A DNA stretch of 64,000 nt, taken from Actinomycetaceae bacterium. Lineage in GTDB: Bacteria; Actinomycetota; Actinomycetes; Actinomycetales; Actinomycetaceae. The notes under the pieces are model-generated. The model was not told where the DNA came from. It saw nothing but the letters and a program-made list of their open reading frames with translations, and did no database searches. This document shows, piece by piece, positions 35,889 through 45,915 of the stretch. The DNA lies in the NCBI GenBank assembly GCA_030540715.1, contig JAUNVQ010000006.1, positions 48,048-112,047 of the forward strand, given 5' to 3'. Positions within the stretch are counted from its first letter, which is position 1. Each line of letters starts with the position of its first letter. A program made the translations under genes and the position numbers.

Positions 35889-36620
35889 ATGGATTTTCGT
35901 AATGAATCACATGCAGTGACAACGCGACGTATGGGATCGGATGAACCGATTACCGCTGAAAATCTTAATAAGCATATTGATCGAGTTTTTCAAGACCGCT
36001 ACACGTGTCGTGCCTATGATGGTGGACGCACAATTTCGGAAGCGGACTGGAAGACGATTATTCATGCAGCGTGGCGTTCACCTTCGTCAATGGGTATGGA
36101 ACCGTGGAGTTTTGTGCGTCTTAAAGATCCGCAGCTGCGAAAAGATTTGCTTCCCTATGTGTGGGGCGCTCAGGAGCGCTGTGAAGCAGCAGCAGAATGG
36201 GTATTGCTGCTTGGGCGTGCAGCAGATGACGTAAAGCCAGATTCCGAATATGTGCATGATTTGATTGTGAATGTTCAGGGGTTCCCAGAAGAAAAAATGC
36301 CGATGCGGCGCAAAAAAATTCAAGAGTTTATTGGTGATGATGCCGGCACAAACTGGGAACCAAAAATCGTTGAAAAGTGGATTCAACAGCAGGTTTATAT
36401 TGCGCTTGGCAATATGATGACCGTTGCATCAATGCTTGGTATTGATTCGACACCCATCGAGGGCTTCAATAAAGAACAGGTGACAAAGTTCCTGGTTGAA
36501 CGCGGCATCGTTGATCCCGAGCATTTCCGTGTGGCATGTTTTGCTGCTTTTGGTTATCAGCGCCAGCCGGGTAAAACAAAGGTACGCCGACCAGTTGACC
36601 AGGTTTACCGCGAGGTCTGA
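35889..36620 (+). CDS. Nitroreductase-family oxidoreductase
   Basis: 243 residues, flavin-dependent NAD(P)H oxidoreductase of the NfsB/NfnB type. Recognised from 'RYTCRAYDGGRTISEADWKTIIHAAWRSPSSMGMEPWSFV' (the Arg-Ser-type FMN phosphate region), 'ALGNMMTVASMLGIDSTPIEGF' and 'FAAFGYQ'. Substrate unknown. The next gene starts 12 nt downstream, so the two are likely co-transcribed. Confidence 0.88.
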   Translation: MDFRNESHAVTTRRMGSDEPITAENLNKHIDRVFQDRYTCRAYDGGRTISEADWKTIIHAAWRSPSSMGMEPWSFVRLKDPQLRKDLLPYVWGAQERCEAAAEWVLLLGRAADDVKPDSEYVHDLIVNVQGFPEEKMPMRRKKIQEFIGDDAGTNWEPKIVEKWIQQQVYIALGNMMTVASMLGIDSTPIEGFNKEQVTKFLVERGIVDPEHFRVACFAAFGYQRQPGKTKVRRPVDQVYREV

Positions 36621-36632
36621 TCGAGGGCCGAA

Positions 36633-37982
36633 ATGAAGGTACTTGAGTTTAGTATTGATGACTACAGTGTTGAAGAACATGTGTTAGAAGTTCCGCTTAA
36701 CTGGGCAGCATCGGGCATCTCAAAGGGTGAAGCCATAGCCAATACTGCAGCGGGAGTATCTTCTGGCGAAACAATCGACATCTTTGCACGGGTCATTACA
36801 CCAAAAGGTGGTAAAAACTATCCCTACGCAGTTTTTATGCAGGGTGGGCCAGGTAGCTATTCACCCAGGCCAGTAGGTATCACTAGCTGGCATAAGACAG
36901 TTTTGGAACGCTATCGCCTAGTCATGTTTGATCAGCGTGGAACCGGCAGATCTCACGGCTTAGATCGCAACCGCATTCTTTCTCGCGGTAATGCTACAGA
37001 TCAAGCACGGTTCATGCGATGTTTTGCCACCGATTCAATCGTTCGTGATGCCGAAGCCTTCCGCACCTACCTTGGTGTTGAAAAGTGGACTCTGATTGGA
37101 CAGTCTTACGGCGGTTTTATTAATACCCAGTATTTGTCAATGGCACCAGAGGGTTTAGCAGGATCAATCGTGTTCGGTGGACTACAGATAACCACTGATG
37201 AACATGGAAATCAACTGAATGCGGATGACCTCTATCGGGCGACCTACCAAATTGTGGCAAAACGCTGCCAAGATTACTACGATGCCTTCCCTGACGATGA
37301 GGCAATGATTCGTCAGGTCTGCGCCCATGTGGATGCTGTGGAGGAGTTTTTACCATCGGGTGAAAAGCTCACATCAAAACGGGTGCGTGAAGTTGGTATT
37401 TGTTTGGGTCGTAAGTATGGTTTTGAAACCCTGCACTATCTGTTTGAACAGCCCTTTGTAGGGTCTTGCCTTGGACGTAGATTCCTTTACGGACTGTACC
37501 AGATTCTGAGCTTTGAAGACAACCCTCTGTATGCTCTGATGCACGAGTATATTTATGCGTTGCCTGGTCAGGCTACCAACTGGTCGGCTGACAGGATGCG
37601 CGCAGACATTGTTGGTATGGAAGTTGATGCAAACCCAAACGATGAATCGCAACCCTATTATTTGACGGGCGAACATATTTTTAGAACTACGTTTGATTCC
37701 GATCCCGCATTAGAGGGTCTTGGTGAGTGCGCAGATGTTTTGGCGCAGACAACAAATGCGTCACGCAAATATGACCTGAAAGTGTTAGCCAACAATGACG
37801 TTCCTTGCGTGGCATTGGCATATACCCGTGACAATTTTGTTCCTTACGAGTTTTCGAGGGCGACTGCCAATAATATCAAAGGTCTGCAACTGGTAACGGA
37901 TACCGATAATCAACACGATGGTATTCGACATATTAATGCAGACACTTTCCGGAAGCTCATGGATGCTATTGAGCCGCATTAA
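36633..37982 (+). CDS. Proline iminopeptidase-like alpha/beta hydrolase (S33)
   Basis: 449 residues, cytoplasmic, no signal peptide. Oxyanion-hole 'MQGGPGS', then 'VMFDQRGTGRS' and the nucleophile elbow 'GQSYGGF' (Ser about 155). The C-terminal Asp and His of the triad fit 'YTRDNFVP' and 'HDGIRH'. The large cap region is typical of S33 prolyl aminopeptidases, which remove N-terminal proline. Follows the nitroreductase gene by 12 nt. Confidence 0.9.
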   Translation: MKVLEFSIDDYSVEEHVLEVPLNWAASGISKGEAIANTAAGVSSGETIDIFARVITPKGGKNYPYAVFMQGGPGSYSPRPVGITSWHKTVLERYRLVMFDQRGTGRSHGLDRNRILSRGNATDQARFMRCFATDSIVRDAEAFRTYLGVEKWTLIGQSYGGFINTQYLSMAPEGLAGSIVFGGLQITTDEHGNQLNADDLYRATYQIVAKRCQDYYDAFPDDEAMIRQVCAHVDAVEEFLPSGEKLTSKRVREVGICLGRKYGFETLHYLFEQPFVGSCLGRRFLYGLYQILSFEDNPLYALMHEYIYALPGQATNWSADRMRADIVGMEVDANPNDESQPYYLTGEHIFRTTFDSDPALEGLGECADVLAQTTNASRKYDLKVLANNDVPCVALAYTRDNFVPYEFSRATANNIKGLQLVTDTDNQHDGIRHINADTFRKLMDAIEPH

Positions 37983-38149
37983 AGAGGACGTATCGTAAGC
38001 TGCTTCTTCAAAAAACTCATTAAAATCCCTGGTCAAAGAAAACCCTAGAAATATACCTTAAAAGTTGGGTAGCCTTTTCCATCAAATCAATTGAGTGCTC
38101 CTTGTTACACTTTAGGTGTCCTTACCTTAATGAGTGAAGAGGTGTTTTC

Positions 38150-38659
38150 ATGGAATATATCATTGTCATATTATTTTTTGGCCTTGTTGGTGCAGCACTT
38201 TTTGGGTTTCGATGGTTGATGAGTAAGGCAGCAGAGAAAGCTCAGTCGGCAATTGGTCAAGGGGTGCGTACCCTTGCAAATAAAGATCGTGCAGCTCTTG
38301 CAAAATCGTTGCGTAACGAGATTCTTAGTTTTTATACATCGCTTACTGATGAACAGGTAATCATTGAAATTCAAAAGCGTTATCCAATGGAGCCCGTCGA
38401 GAACTGTCCCCTTATTACCGCTGTGCCAACATTATATATTGCCGAGGCCAAGCCTACGAATATGGTGATCAGTGTCAACCGTGATGCTGGACTTGTGGCA
38501 CTTCAAGCCGAAACTCAGGCCCCAGGTAAAACCCATATTACATTTGCGGTAGTTGAATATTATGATGACAGTGGAGCCCCTCGTGGTTTTCGAAAGATGG
38601 AAGCTCTTATTCAACAGATTATTGGAATCTGTCAGCAGTACCCAGCCCAAGGTGTTTAG
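38150..38659 (+). CDS. Small single-pass membrane protein, unknown
   Basis: 169 residues, not recognised. One N-terminal membrane helix (about 2-24, 'IIVILFFGLVGAALFGF'), then a cytoplasmic or external alpha/beta domain. GAGGTG precedes ATG 38150. It shares the 'MEY' start and membrane-helix layout with the next gene, 17 nt downstream, so they are probably a co-transcribed pair and perhaps distant paralogues. Confidence 0.7.
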   Translation: MEYIIVILFFGLVGAALFGFRWLMSKAAEKAQSAIGQGVRTLANKDRAALAKSLRNEILSFYTSLTDEQVIIEIQKRYPMEPVENCPLITAVPTLYIAEAKPTNMVISVNRDAGLVALQAETQAPGKTHITFAVVEYYDDSGAPRGFRKMEALIQQIIGICQQYPAQGV

Positions 38660-38676
38660 AGGGCAGGATTTTTCAC

Positions 38677-39450
38677 ATGGAATACGTCAAGGGAATTATT
38701 ATTCTTGCCGTTTTAGTTGGAATTGCTTACAGCTTTGTTTGGCTGTTTAAAGCACTTGGTCGCGGTGCCGTCAAGGCAACATATCGGGTGACTCACAGCG
38801 ATGAAAAACGCATTAGTGATGAGCTTTTGAATAACGGAATTATTATCATGTTTGCTGGCCGTTACCAGGATTTTTATGAACGCTTAACGATTCAAGAACG
38901 TATCGTTGAAGAAGGTAAACTCCTGTTTGCTGAAGAAGGTCGTTTTGAGAGTTATAGTCGGCCTGGCGAAAATGGAATATGGACTGTCGGTTTGCTACTT
39001 GGGGGTGATGCCGTTGGTCTAGGGTTATTTACGCCAAGCGAGAATAAACCAGAAGTTCACTTCAGAATCTTAAAGGCACATACAGTTACTGGTGTAATCG
39101 TAGGCGTGGAACACTGGATAGGCTTTATTGAGCGGGCAAAGGCTCTGGGGCAGCAGATGATTTCGCAGAGTAGAGGACATCGTGATTCCCAGGAAATAAG
39201 CCAGATGAACTCAAGCCCTTTACCTGAAGTTTCATCTGCAGCAGAACCGATACAAAGCTCTAGTCCAGCATCCAGTGCTGCAGCGCCTGCAGGTTTTATT
39301 TCCCCGAACCAAGGTAATGCTCCAGGGGGTGAACAGTATTCAGTATCTCAAAGCAGTCCTGGTCACATGCCGCCCCCGCCGCCTGCTTCGACAGCTTTGC
39401 CTGGTTTTGTTTCCCCGAACCAACCTCCCATTCCACCACGTCATAGTTAG
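38677..39450 (+). CDS. Membrane protein with proline-rich tail carrying repeated SPNQ motif
   Basis: 257 residues, not recognised. N-terminal membrane helix (about 5-27), a compact domain to about 160, then a disordered Ser/Pro/Ala tail in which 'GFISPNQG' and 'GFVSPNQP' repeat (about 207 and 245). The tail could be a docking segment. Partner of the preceding gene. Confidence 0.7.
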   Translation: MEYVKGIIILAVLVGIAYSFVWLFKALGRGAVKATYRVTHSDEKRISDELLNNGIIIMFAGRYQDFYERLTIQERIVEEGKLLFAEEGRFESYSRPGENGIWTVGLLLGGDAVGLGLFTPSENKPEVHFRILKAHTVTGVIVGVEHWIGFIERAKALGQQMISQSRGHRDSQEISQMNSSPLPEVSSAAEPIQSSSPASSAAAPAGFISPNQGNAPGGEQYSVSQSSPGHMPPPPPASTALPGFVSPNQPPIPPRHS

Positions 39451-39485
39451 GCTCTCGGTAGAAGTCAAAGAGTGGTGAAAACATC

Positions 39486-39523
39486 AAAGAGGGCGGTACA
39501 ACGCAAGTTGCTCCGCCCTCTTT
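39486..39523. terminator. Bidirectional terminator
   Basis: Perfect 11-bp stem AAAGAGGGCGG / CCGCCCTCTTT with a 16-nt loop, A's on one side and T's on the other, between convergent genes. Confidence 0.92.
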
Positions 39524-39536
39524 GCTAATGAAAATA

Positions 39537-41267
39537 CTAGGATGCTGTTAAAGTTAACTCAAATACAGGCACTGCCAGTGCTAACACGGTCAAGGTAATC
39601 AGCACTACGCCGATTAGGTTGAGCCAGATACCCGTTTTTATCATGTCAGCCATACGAACATAGCCAGAACCATAGGCAATGGCGTTCGGTGGTGTTGCCA
39701 CAGGCAACATAAACGCGCATGTTGCCGCTAAGGCCACAGGAATCACGAACAACATAACGTTGTGACCGCCATATCCAAGGCCCATACCCACTCCACCAAT
39801 AATCGGTAGGAAGGCTGCAGCTGTCGCCGTGTTGGAAGTCAGCTCGGTCAAGAAAATCACAAGCATCGTGATAATCACTAGAATTAGGATAACAGGCAGG
39901 CCCTGCAATCCTTCAACCTGTTCGCCAATCCAGTTTGACAAACCCGTTTGCGAAAACTGATGAGATAGTGCCAAGCCACCGCCAAACAGCAGTAAGATAT
40001 CCCACGGTAGATCCTTCGCTGTTTCCCAGTTAATCAAGCGTACACCGCGTTTGGGGTCTGCTGGAATAATGAATAGCAGCATGGAAACACTAAGGGCAAC
40101 AATGGTGTCAATACCTTTAATTGATACATCGTAGTGCTTTAAAATAAAAGGAACCACAACCCAACTAAATGCTGCGGCAGCAAATAAAATAGCAACCCAA
40201 ATTTCACCAGCTGACATTTTACCTAGTTTGTCGATCTCGTCTTTAATAAGCTTTTTTCCACCTGGAATTTCATTAATTTCAGGTTTGAACAAAACATAGG
40301 TAATAACAAACCAGCCAACCAGCATGAATACCGCTGCCAAAGGAACACCCACCAGCATCCATTCACCAAAGTTAACGGTAATATTTTTTTCTTTCAAATA
40401 TCCAACTAACAGGGCATTGGGTGGAGTGCCAATGATGGTGCCAAGTGAACCAATCGATGCCGAATATGCGATTGCCAGCATAAGGCCTACGGCAAAGTTA
40501 GAATGATGCTGTACGGCATGTTCCTTCACCGTATCAATAGTGTCTTTTGCGCCTGCAATAATTGTACCAATAGCACCACCTTTTGTTGCATCACGTGCGA
40601 CCTCGGGAATTTCTTCAATTTCTTCAGCTAGTTCTTCTTGGTCGTCTGGTGTGAATGCTTGATTGCCAATCAGGTGTTCGACAAGAGTTAAAACAGATAG
40701 GCCGATTGGTAGCATCATCACAGCTGTTGCCGTATTGGAAACCCACATCGATAAAAAGCCAGTAGCTATCATAAAACCGCCAATAAGTTGGCGTGGCTTT
40801 GTTCCAACAATACGGACAACGTTAAGAGCAATGCGCCGATGTAGGTTCCACCGCTGCATCGCAAGAGCCAAAATGAAGCCTCCCATAAATAGGTAAATAA
40901 TGTGGGAGGCATAGGGGCCTGCCGCATCAGAAAATGGTGCTACCTGTAGTAGTGGGAATAGTGTCATGGGAACCAACGCGGTTGCTGCCAGCGGAATTGC
41001 TTCGGTCATCCACCACACACCCATGAGCACTGCAACTGCAGCCACAATGGGCATTCCGTCAAGGTTCATACCTTCAAGGTCTTCTGGTTTAATGCTGCGT
41101 TTTGCTACTTCTGCAGCATTGTCAGGCATAGCGTAATAGATGATGACGGCCAGGACAATACCTGATAGTAAGCCGACAACGCGGGTGATCCAAATTTTAG
41201 GGTCTGGCGGCACATATTCTGCTGCCTCGGGAACTGGGCCGGTATCGTGAACAATTGGTGTACTCAT
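39537..41267 (-). CDS. DASS-family sodium/dicarboxylate symporter
   Basis: 576 residues with about a dozen membrane segments, SLC13/DASS type: 'GVWWMTEAIPLAATAL' early, 'MWVSNTATAVMMLPI' and near the end 'TELTSNTATAAAFLPI' are the paired SNT sodium/substrate motifs. Likely imports succinate, fumarate or malate, as do SdcS and the corynebacterial DccT. A charged loop (about 210-260) is longer than usual. ATG 41267 has AAGGAG 7 nt upstream; the frame is open to 41312. Confidence 0.92.
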   Translation of the reverse strand: MSTPIVHDTGPVPEAAEYVPPDPKIWITRVVGLLSGIVLAVIIYYAMPDNAAEVAKRSIKPEDLEGMNLDGMPIVAAVAVLMGVWWMTEAIPLAATALVPMTLFPLLQVAPFSDAAGPYASHIIYLFMGGFILALAMQRWNLHRRIALNVVRIVGTKPRQLIGGFMIATGFLSMWVSNTATAVMMLPIGLSVLTLVEHLIGNQAFTPDDQEELAEEIEEIPEVARDATKGGAIGTIIAGAKDTIDTVKEHAVQHHSNFAVGLMLAIAYSASIGSLGTIIGTPPNALLVGYLKEKNITVNFGEWMLVGVPLAAVFMLVGWFVITYVLFKPEINEIPGGKKLIKDEIDKLGKMSAGEIWVAILFAAAAFSWVVVPFILKHYDVSIKGIDTIVALSVSMLLFIIPADPKRGVRLINWETAKDLPWDILLLFGGGLALSHQFSQTGLSNWIGEQVEGLQGLPVILILVIITMLVIFLTELTSNTATAAAFLPIIGGVGMGLGYGGHNVMLFVIPVALAATCAFMLPVATPPNAIAYGSGYVRMADMIKTGIWLNLIGVVLITLTVLALAVPVFELTLTAS

Positions 41268-41574
41268 CTGGTAACTCCTTAAGGGGTTATCGTGGGGTAT
41301 CGTTACGCTCACCTAGCATCGTTGCTAAGGGCGTATAGGGTTAGACTAGTTGGTTCTTGGTGAAACGTCTACTAAATCTAAAAAACTTTATCTAACCTTT
41401 ATGAAAAAGGGTGTTATCTGGGGGCTGTGTTTTACGGAATTCAGTTTGTCTTTAAAGGTGGTCAAGGTGTATTCAAGAAAGGTCTAACAAGGTAAAAAGC
41501 CTGTTCAGATATGATTTCGGAGAGAAGGTTTGGTAAACTATTAACGACGTTATATTCCAAGGGAGGAGTTCCAC
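41268..41574 (+). other. Divergent promoter region (DASS transporter / SDR)
   Basis: 307 nt without a gene; no operator could be named. Confidence 0.45.
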
Positions 41575-42372
41575 ATGAAAAATCTTGCACGCCGTTTTGA
41601 AGGAAAAGCAATTATTATTACCGGAGCGGCTGGCGGTATTGGGCTTTCAACTGCAATACGTTTAGCACAAGAGGGCGCGGGGCTGACACTGGTTGATATT
41701 AACGATAAGGCACTTGACCAGGCAAAGAATACATTGCTGAAACAGGTGCCTGATGCCGGTGTGATTGTGACATGCGCAGCTAATGTTGCTGACGAGAAAG
41801 AGGTTATCAACTATGTCACCACCTCTGTGAAAAAGTTCGGTAAAATTGATGGTTTTTTCAATAACGCCGGTATTGACGGTAAGCGTATGCCTCTTGAAGA
41901 CTATTCAGTAGAAGAATTCGATAGGGTGATGGCAATTAATGCCTCTGGTGTGTTCTACGGATTAAAGTATGTGGTTGAGCAAATGAAAAAGCAGGGATTC
42001 GGCTCCATTGTTAACACGGCTTCAATTGGTGGACTTCGTGGTTGGGGGCATCAATATGGTTATGTTACCTCAAAACATGCTGTTATTGGTTTAACAAAAG
42101 CAACAGCGGTAGAGTTTGGGCCCAATAATATTACTGTTAATGCGATTGCTCCAGGTGGCATCAAAACACCGATGGCTGAAGAAGCGATGCGCCGCCTTAA
42201 CCCAGACGATCCTGAAGCGGCTGAACGTGAGTTTGCTGCAGCTGTGCCAGCAAAACGGATGGGAACCCCCGAAGAAATCGCGGCAGCTGTTGCTTTCCTT
42301 CTGAGCGAGGAAGCAAGTTTTATCAACGGTCACGTATTGGTTGTTGATGGCGGTCAGATGGTTAAACAGTAA
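41575..42372 (+). CDS. Short-chain dehydrogenase/reductase
   Basis: 265 residues, classical SDR. NAD(P)-binding 'TGAAGGIG' (about 17-24), acidic 'LVDIND' suggesting NAD preference, 'NNAGID', active-site Ser in 'NTASIGG' and 'YGYVTSKHA' (Tyr-x3-Lys). C-terminus 'VLVVDGGQMV'. Resembles FabG-like and 2,3-butanediol-type dehydrogenases; substrate unknown. GGAGGAG precedes the ATG. Confidence 0.92.
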   Translation: MKNLARRFEGKAIIITGAAGGIGLSTAIRLAQEGAGLTLVDINDKALDQAKNTLLKQVPDAGVIVTCAANVADEKEVINYVTTSVKKFGKIDGFFNNAGIDGKRMPLEDYSVEEFDRVMAINASGVFYGLKYVVEQMKKQGFGSIVNTASIGGLRGWGHQYGYVTSKHAVIGLTKATAVEFGPNNITVNAIAPGGIKTPMAEEAMRRLNPDDPEAAEREFAAAVPAKRMGTPEEIAAAVAFLLSEEASFINGHVLVVDGGQMVKQ

Positions 42373-42447
42373 GTTGTGTAAGTCAATATAACGGCGTGGC
42401 CCAAGCTACCAAGGTGAGCACTGGTGAAGGCTACCCCTTTTCAAGCT

Positions 42448-42481
42448 GACCCCCTTGCTGCAAAGAGGCTGTAAGGGGGTC
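42448..42481. terminator. Hairpin between convergent genes
   Basis: Stem GACCCCCTT / AAGGGGGTC (9 bp) with a 16-nt loop, between the SDR gene and folE. No T-run, so a terminator role is only likely. Confidence 0.55.
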
Positions 42482-42585
42482 CTTCATGAAGAGGCGTTTT
42501 AATGAGGAGTGTAACGTTACAGGCCAGCGACTTTCACTGTTGAAAAACTGCTTTACCAGGCTATGATATTGGGAAGAAACAATCT

Positions 42586-43161
42586 TTATGAGCCATTGAC
42601 AATCAACGACAACACTTCAGCGCGTGTACGCGGGTCAGAACGAATAGTGCCACGCAAAGCAGAAGTCACAGTTTTGGCACCTGGTTTTTGGATTCCTCGC
42701 ATGGTCATACACATATGTTCTGCTTCTATCACTACAGCTACGCCAGAGGGGTGTAACTGCTTTTCTAATGAGTCCGCAATTTGCGAGGTCAAGCGTTCCT
42801 GAACCTGTAAGCGCCTGGCGTATCCTTCAACAACACGAGCTAGTTTCGATAAACCAGTCACACAGCCATGATTGGGAACGTAGGCAACGTGGGCAACACC
42901 AAAGAAGGGCAGTAGGTGGTGTTCACATTGGGAATAGAAATGTATATCGCGAACCATCACAAGTTCATCGTGGTCAATATTGAACACTGTTTCTAGTGCC
43001 TGGCTTGGCTCACTGTGTGTACCCGCCAACAGTTCTTTCCAGGCTTTTGCCATCCGGGCAGGAGTGTTACGTAACCCTTCGCGTTGGGGGTCTTCCCCCA
43101 ACGCAATTAATAGATCGCGTGTAGCTTTTTCGACAGCGGCTTCATTGTATTGTCTTGTCAC
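42586..43161 (-). CDS. folE: GTP cyclohydrolase I
   Basis: About 191 residues. First step of folate synthesis: GTP to dihydroneopterin triphosphate. Zinc-binding and active-site residues lie in '[13 protein letters not shown]' and 'HMCMTMRG'; also '[14 protein letters not shown]'. GTG 43161 with GGAGG 5 nt upstream is the best start; in-frame ATGs at 43173 and 43188 lack a ribosome site. With any of them the gene overlaps the 3' end of ftsH, so it is translated with it. Confidence 0.94.
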   Translation of the reverse strand: MTRQYNEAAVEKATRDLLIALGEDPQREGLRNTPARMAKAWKELLAGTHSEPSQALETVFNIDHDELVMVRDIHFYSQCEHHLLPFFGVAHVAYVPNHGCVTGLSKLARVVEGYARRLQVQERLTSQIADSLEKQLHPSGVAVVIEAEHMCMTMRGIQKPGAKTVTSALRGTIRSDPRTRAEVLSLIVNGS

Positions 43162-45715
43162 CGCGTCCTCCATTGGTGTTTGATACATCTAAACCGAAAA
43201 GATTTGGATCAAGGTCTGCAGGATGCTGTTCTTTATTCGCACTGCTTGTTACTGTGTCGGCGTGTGAACCATTAGAGGGATTGCCAGCTGCATGATCTTG
43301 CTCGCGTTTATCTGATGTCGTCCCGTGTGTTGGTGTTGCGCTGGGTAAAGACCCAAATGAACGTTCAGTAAACGTGGGTGTGTGAACTGTTGCTGTAGTG
43401 TCGGCTGGTGGAGGAGGATTAAATATGGCCGACGTTGTTCGAATAGTTGGTGCTGATCGAGTAGGTGGCGTGGGTGGTGCAGGGTGTGTTACCTGCGAAG
43501 GTGGCGTTGGTGTCTTTTGTGAAGACAACGTTGCGCCAGGCTGTGAGCCACTTTCATGAATTAAGCTATCACCTTGTATATGTACAGGCGAAATTCCTTT
43601 TGATGGTGTTGGTGGTGTAGAAGAGAACTGTTGGGTTGTATCCTTACCATCGATACCGTCGCTTGCTGAATCAGTTTTCGTTGCAGCATCGTGAACATGT
43701 GAAACATCAACGGCTGTCTTATTGTTAGCTGATCTAGCGCCGCTTGACTTATTGACATCTGGTTGATTTGTTGGCGGCTCAAGTATCGGGTCACCAAACT
43801 TTGTTCCAGGTACTGCCGCATCAGAAGCATAGGACCAGTGTTCACGTTGGGGTTGTTTTACAACAGCCTGGAAGATTTCGTCAAGTTCAGCTTCTAAAAG
43901 CGTTTCTTTTTCAATTAACCGCTGAGCCAAAGTATCAAGCACTTCGCGGTTACGCGAAAGAATCTGCCATGCTTCACGCATCGCGTTATCCATCAAGGTA
44001 CGCACATCATTGTCGATCATTGATGCTGTAGCTTCGGAATAATCACGAGATTGAAAACCTTCTTTCCCTAGGAAAGGCTGAGTATCTTCATGACCATGTT
44101 TGACGGGGCCAATATGCGAAGACATCCCGTAGTCTGACACCAAAGCACGTGCAGTTTTTGTTGCCTTTTGAATATCGTTTGAAGCCCCGGTTGACGGATC
44201 TAAGAAAATTAGTTCTTCGGCAACACGCCCACCCAAAGCGTAAACTAGTTCGTCAAGCAGTTGGTTGCGGGTTTTATTGTATCGATCCTCAGTTGGCATC
44301 ACCATGGTATAGCCAAGAGCTCGCCCTCTGGGTAAGATTGTCACCTTGGTGACAGGGTCAGTATAGTTAAGCGCCGCAGCACAAAGCGCGTGTCCGCCCT
44401 CGTGATAGGCGGTAACAGCTTTATCATGTGGGTTCATAACACGAGTTCTTTTTTGTGGGCCAGCTATCACGCGGTCAATTGCCTCGTCAAGAGCGCGGTT
44501 ATCAATAAGGTCAGCATTGGATCGAGCTGTCAGCAGTGCCGCCTCGTTAAGTACATTAGCCAGGTCAGCCCCAGTAAAGCCCGGTGTGCGTTTGGCAACC
44601 GTTGCCAAATCAACATCTTTTGTCATAGGTTTACCTTTGGCGTGAACATGCAAAATAGCTTCACGGCCTTTCAGGTCGGGAGCTTCAACAGCAATTTGAC
44701 GGTCAAAACGCCCTGGACGTAACAGTGCAGGGTCTAATACATCTGGCCGGTTGGTGGCGGCAATCATAATAACGTTCGTGTTTTCGTCAAAGCCATCCAT
44801 CTCGACCAGAAGCTGGTTAAGAGTTTGTTCGCGTTCATCATTGCCGCCACCAACACCAGAACCCCTGTTGCGGCCAACGGCATCAATTTCGTCAACAAAA
44901 ATAATTGAGGGTGCATGTTCCTTTGCTTGGTCAAAAAGATCGCGTACGCGTGAAGCACCTACACCCACAAACATTTCAACAAACTCTGAACCGCTCATTG
45001 AATAAAAAGGTACGCCGGCTTCCCCGGCAACAGCTTTCGCTAACAGTGTTTTGCCTGTTCCTGGTGGGCCATACAGCAAAACACCTTTAGGGATTTTGGC
45101 GCCAAGAGCATGGAATTTCTGAGGAATAGACAAGAATTCGCGAATTTCCTGTAGCTCTTCAACAGCTTCATCTTCGCCGGCGACGTCTTCGAATTTCACT
45201 TTTGGTGCGTCATCAGATTTTCGCACCTTGGATTTTCCAAAGCTCATAAACTTTGCTCCACCTTGCATCTTTGAGGTAAAGAACAGCAAGATGGCAAAGA
45301 ATACGCCAAATATCAGTAGCATCTGTAAAATGGATGACCACCACGAGGCTGTGGGGTAGATGGAATTAAAACCGTCTTTGTACGAGCCTTTTTGGATAAG
45401 TTCGTCAACCTGTTCGGCTTGGGCCCGGGTATAGGTGAAAGTGACCCATTTTGTTGGTTGCGGTGGAATAAGTGTTGTAGAGTCTGAACGAACTTTTGGG
45501 GTATAGTTTTCGGTTAAATCAATGGTTACCTGCTGTGTGCCATCGTTAACAACTGCGCGTTTGACAGTGTTGCTTTTCAAAATCTGCAGACCTTCAGAGG
45601 TATCGATCACGGAGGGGGACAATAGTTGCGTTGTCATCCAGATCAGCAGGGTAACAATGACAATAGGTATAGCCCAGACAATCCAAGAACGCTTCTTTGT
45701 CTTCTTCTTTTCCAT
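43142..45715 (-). CDS. ftsH: ATP-dependent zinc metalloprotease FtsH with long disordered tail
   Basis: 857 residues. Membrane-bound AAA+ protease. Two membrane helices (about 10-28 and 107-128) flank the periplasmic domain. Walker A 'GPPGTGKT' (about 215), Walker B '[11 protein letters not shown]' and the zinc site 'HEGGH' (about 438) are intact. From about residue 620 there is a Pro/Ser/Thr-rich low-complexity tail of some 230 residues, longer than most FtsH tails. ATG 45715 (MEKKKTKK) is preferred, with GGAGG about 11 nt upstream; a longer frame starts at 45745. First gene of an operon with folE. Confidence 0.96.
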   Translation of the reverse strand: MEKKKTKKRSWIVWAIPIVIVTLLIWMTTQLLSPSVIDTSEGLQILKSNTVKRAVVNDGTQQVTIDLTENYTPKVRSDSTTLIPPQPTKWVTFTYTRAQAEQVDELIQKGSYKDGFNSIYPTASWWSSILQMLLIFGVFFAILLFFTSKMQGGAKFMSFGKSKVRKSDDAPKVKFEDVAGEDEAVEELQEIREFLSIPQKFHALGAKIPKGVLLYGPPGTGKTLLAKAVAGEAGVPFYSMSGSEFVEMFVGVGASRVRDLFDQAKEHAPSIIFVDEIDAVGRNRGSGVGGGNDEREQTLNQLLVEMDGFDENTNVIMIAATNRPDVLDPALLRPGRFDRQIAVEAPDLKGREAILHVHAKGKPMTKDVDLATVAKRTPGFTGADLANVLNEAALLTARSNADLIDNRALDEAIDRVIAGPQKRTRVMNPHDKAVTAYHEGGHALCAAALNYTDPVTKVTILPRGRALGYTMVMPTEDRYNKTRNQLLDELVYALGGRVAEELIFLDPSTGASNDIQKATKTARALVSDYGMSSHIGPVKHGHEDTQPFLGKEGFQSRDYSEATASMIDNDVRTLMDNAMREAWQILSRNREVLDTLAQRLIEKETLLEAELDEIFQAVVKQPQREHWSYASDAAVPGTKFGDPILEPPTNQPDVNKSSGARSANNKTAVDVSHVHDAATKTDSASDGIDGKDTTQQFSSTPPTPSKGISPVHIQGDSLIHESGSQPGATLSSQKTPTPPSQVTHPAPPTPPTRSAPTIRTTSAIFNPPPPADTTATVHTPTFTERSFGSLPSATPTHGTTSDKREQDHAAGNPSNGSHADTVTSSANKEQHPADLDPNLFGLDVSNTNGGRGDKTIQ

Positions 45716-45915
45716 ATTCCGCAATCCCTCCATATGTACCGGCATGCGTGCTGACGTACAACTGCGCTTGTCGTTATTGTTTCACCATCTCACAGCCTAG
45801 TGGAAAGTGGTGACGATCTGTGACTCCGCGCGCAAGATTTCGCTCTAGGCAACAGGAATTGCTTGCGAAATCACATTTTTATGCAGCAGCTGTGGCATAG
45901 CCGTACTCTTGTTTT

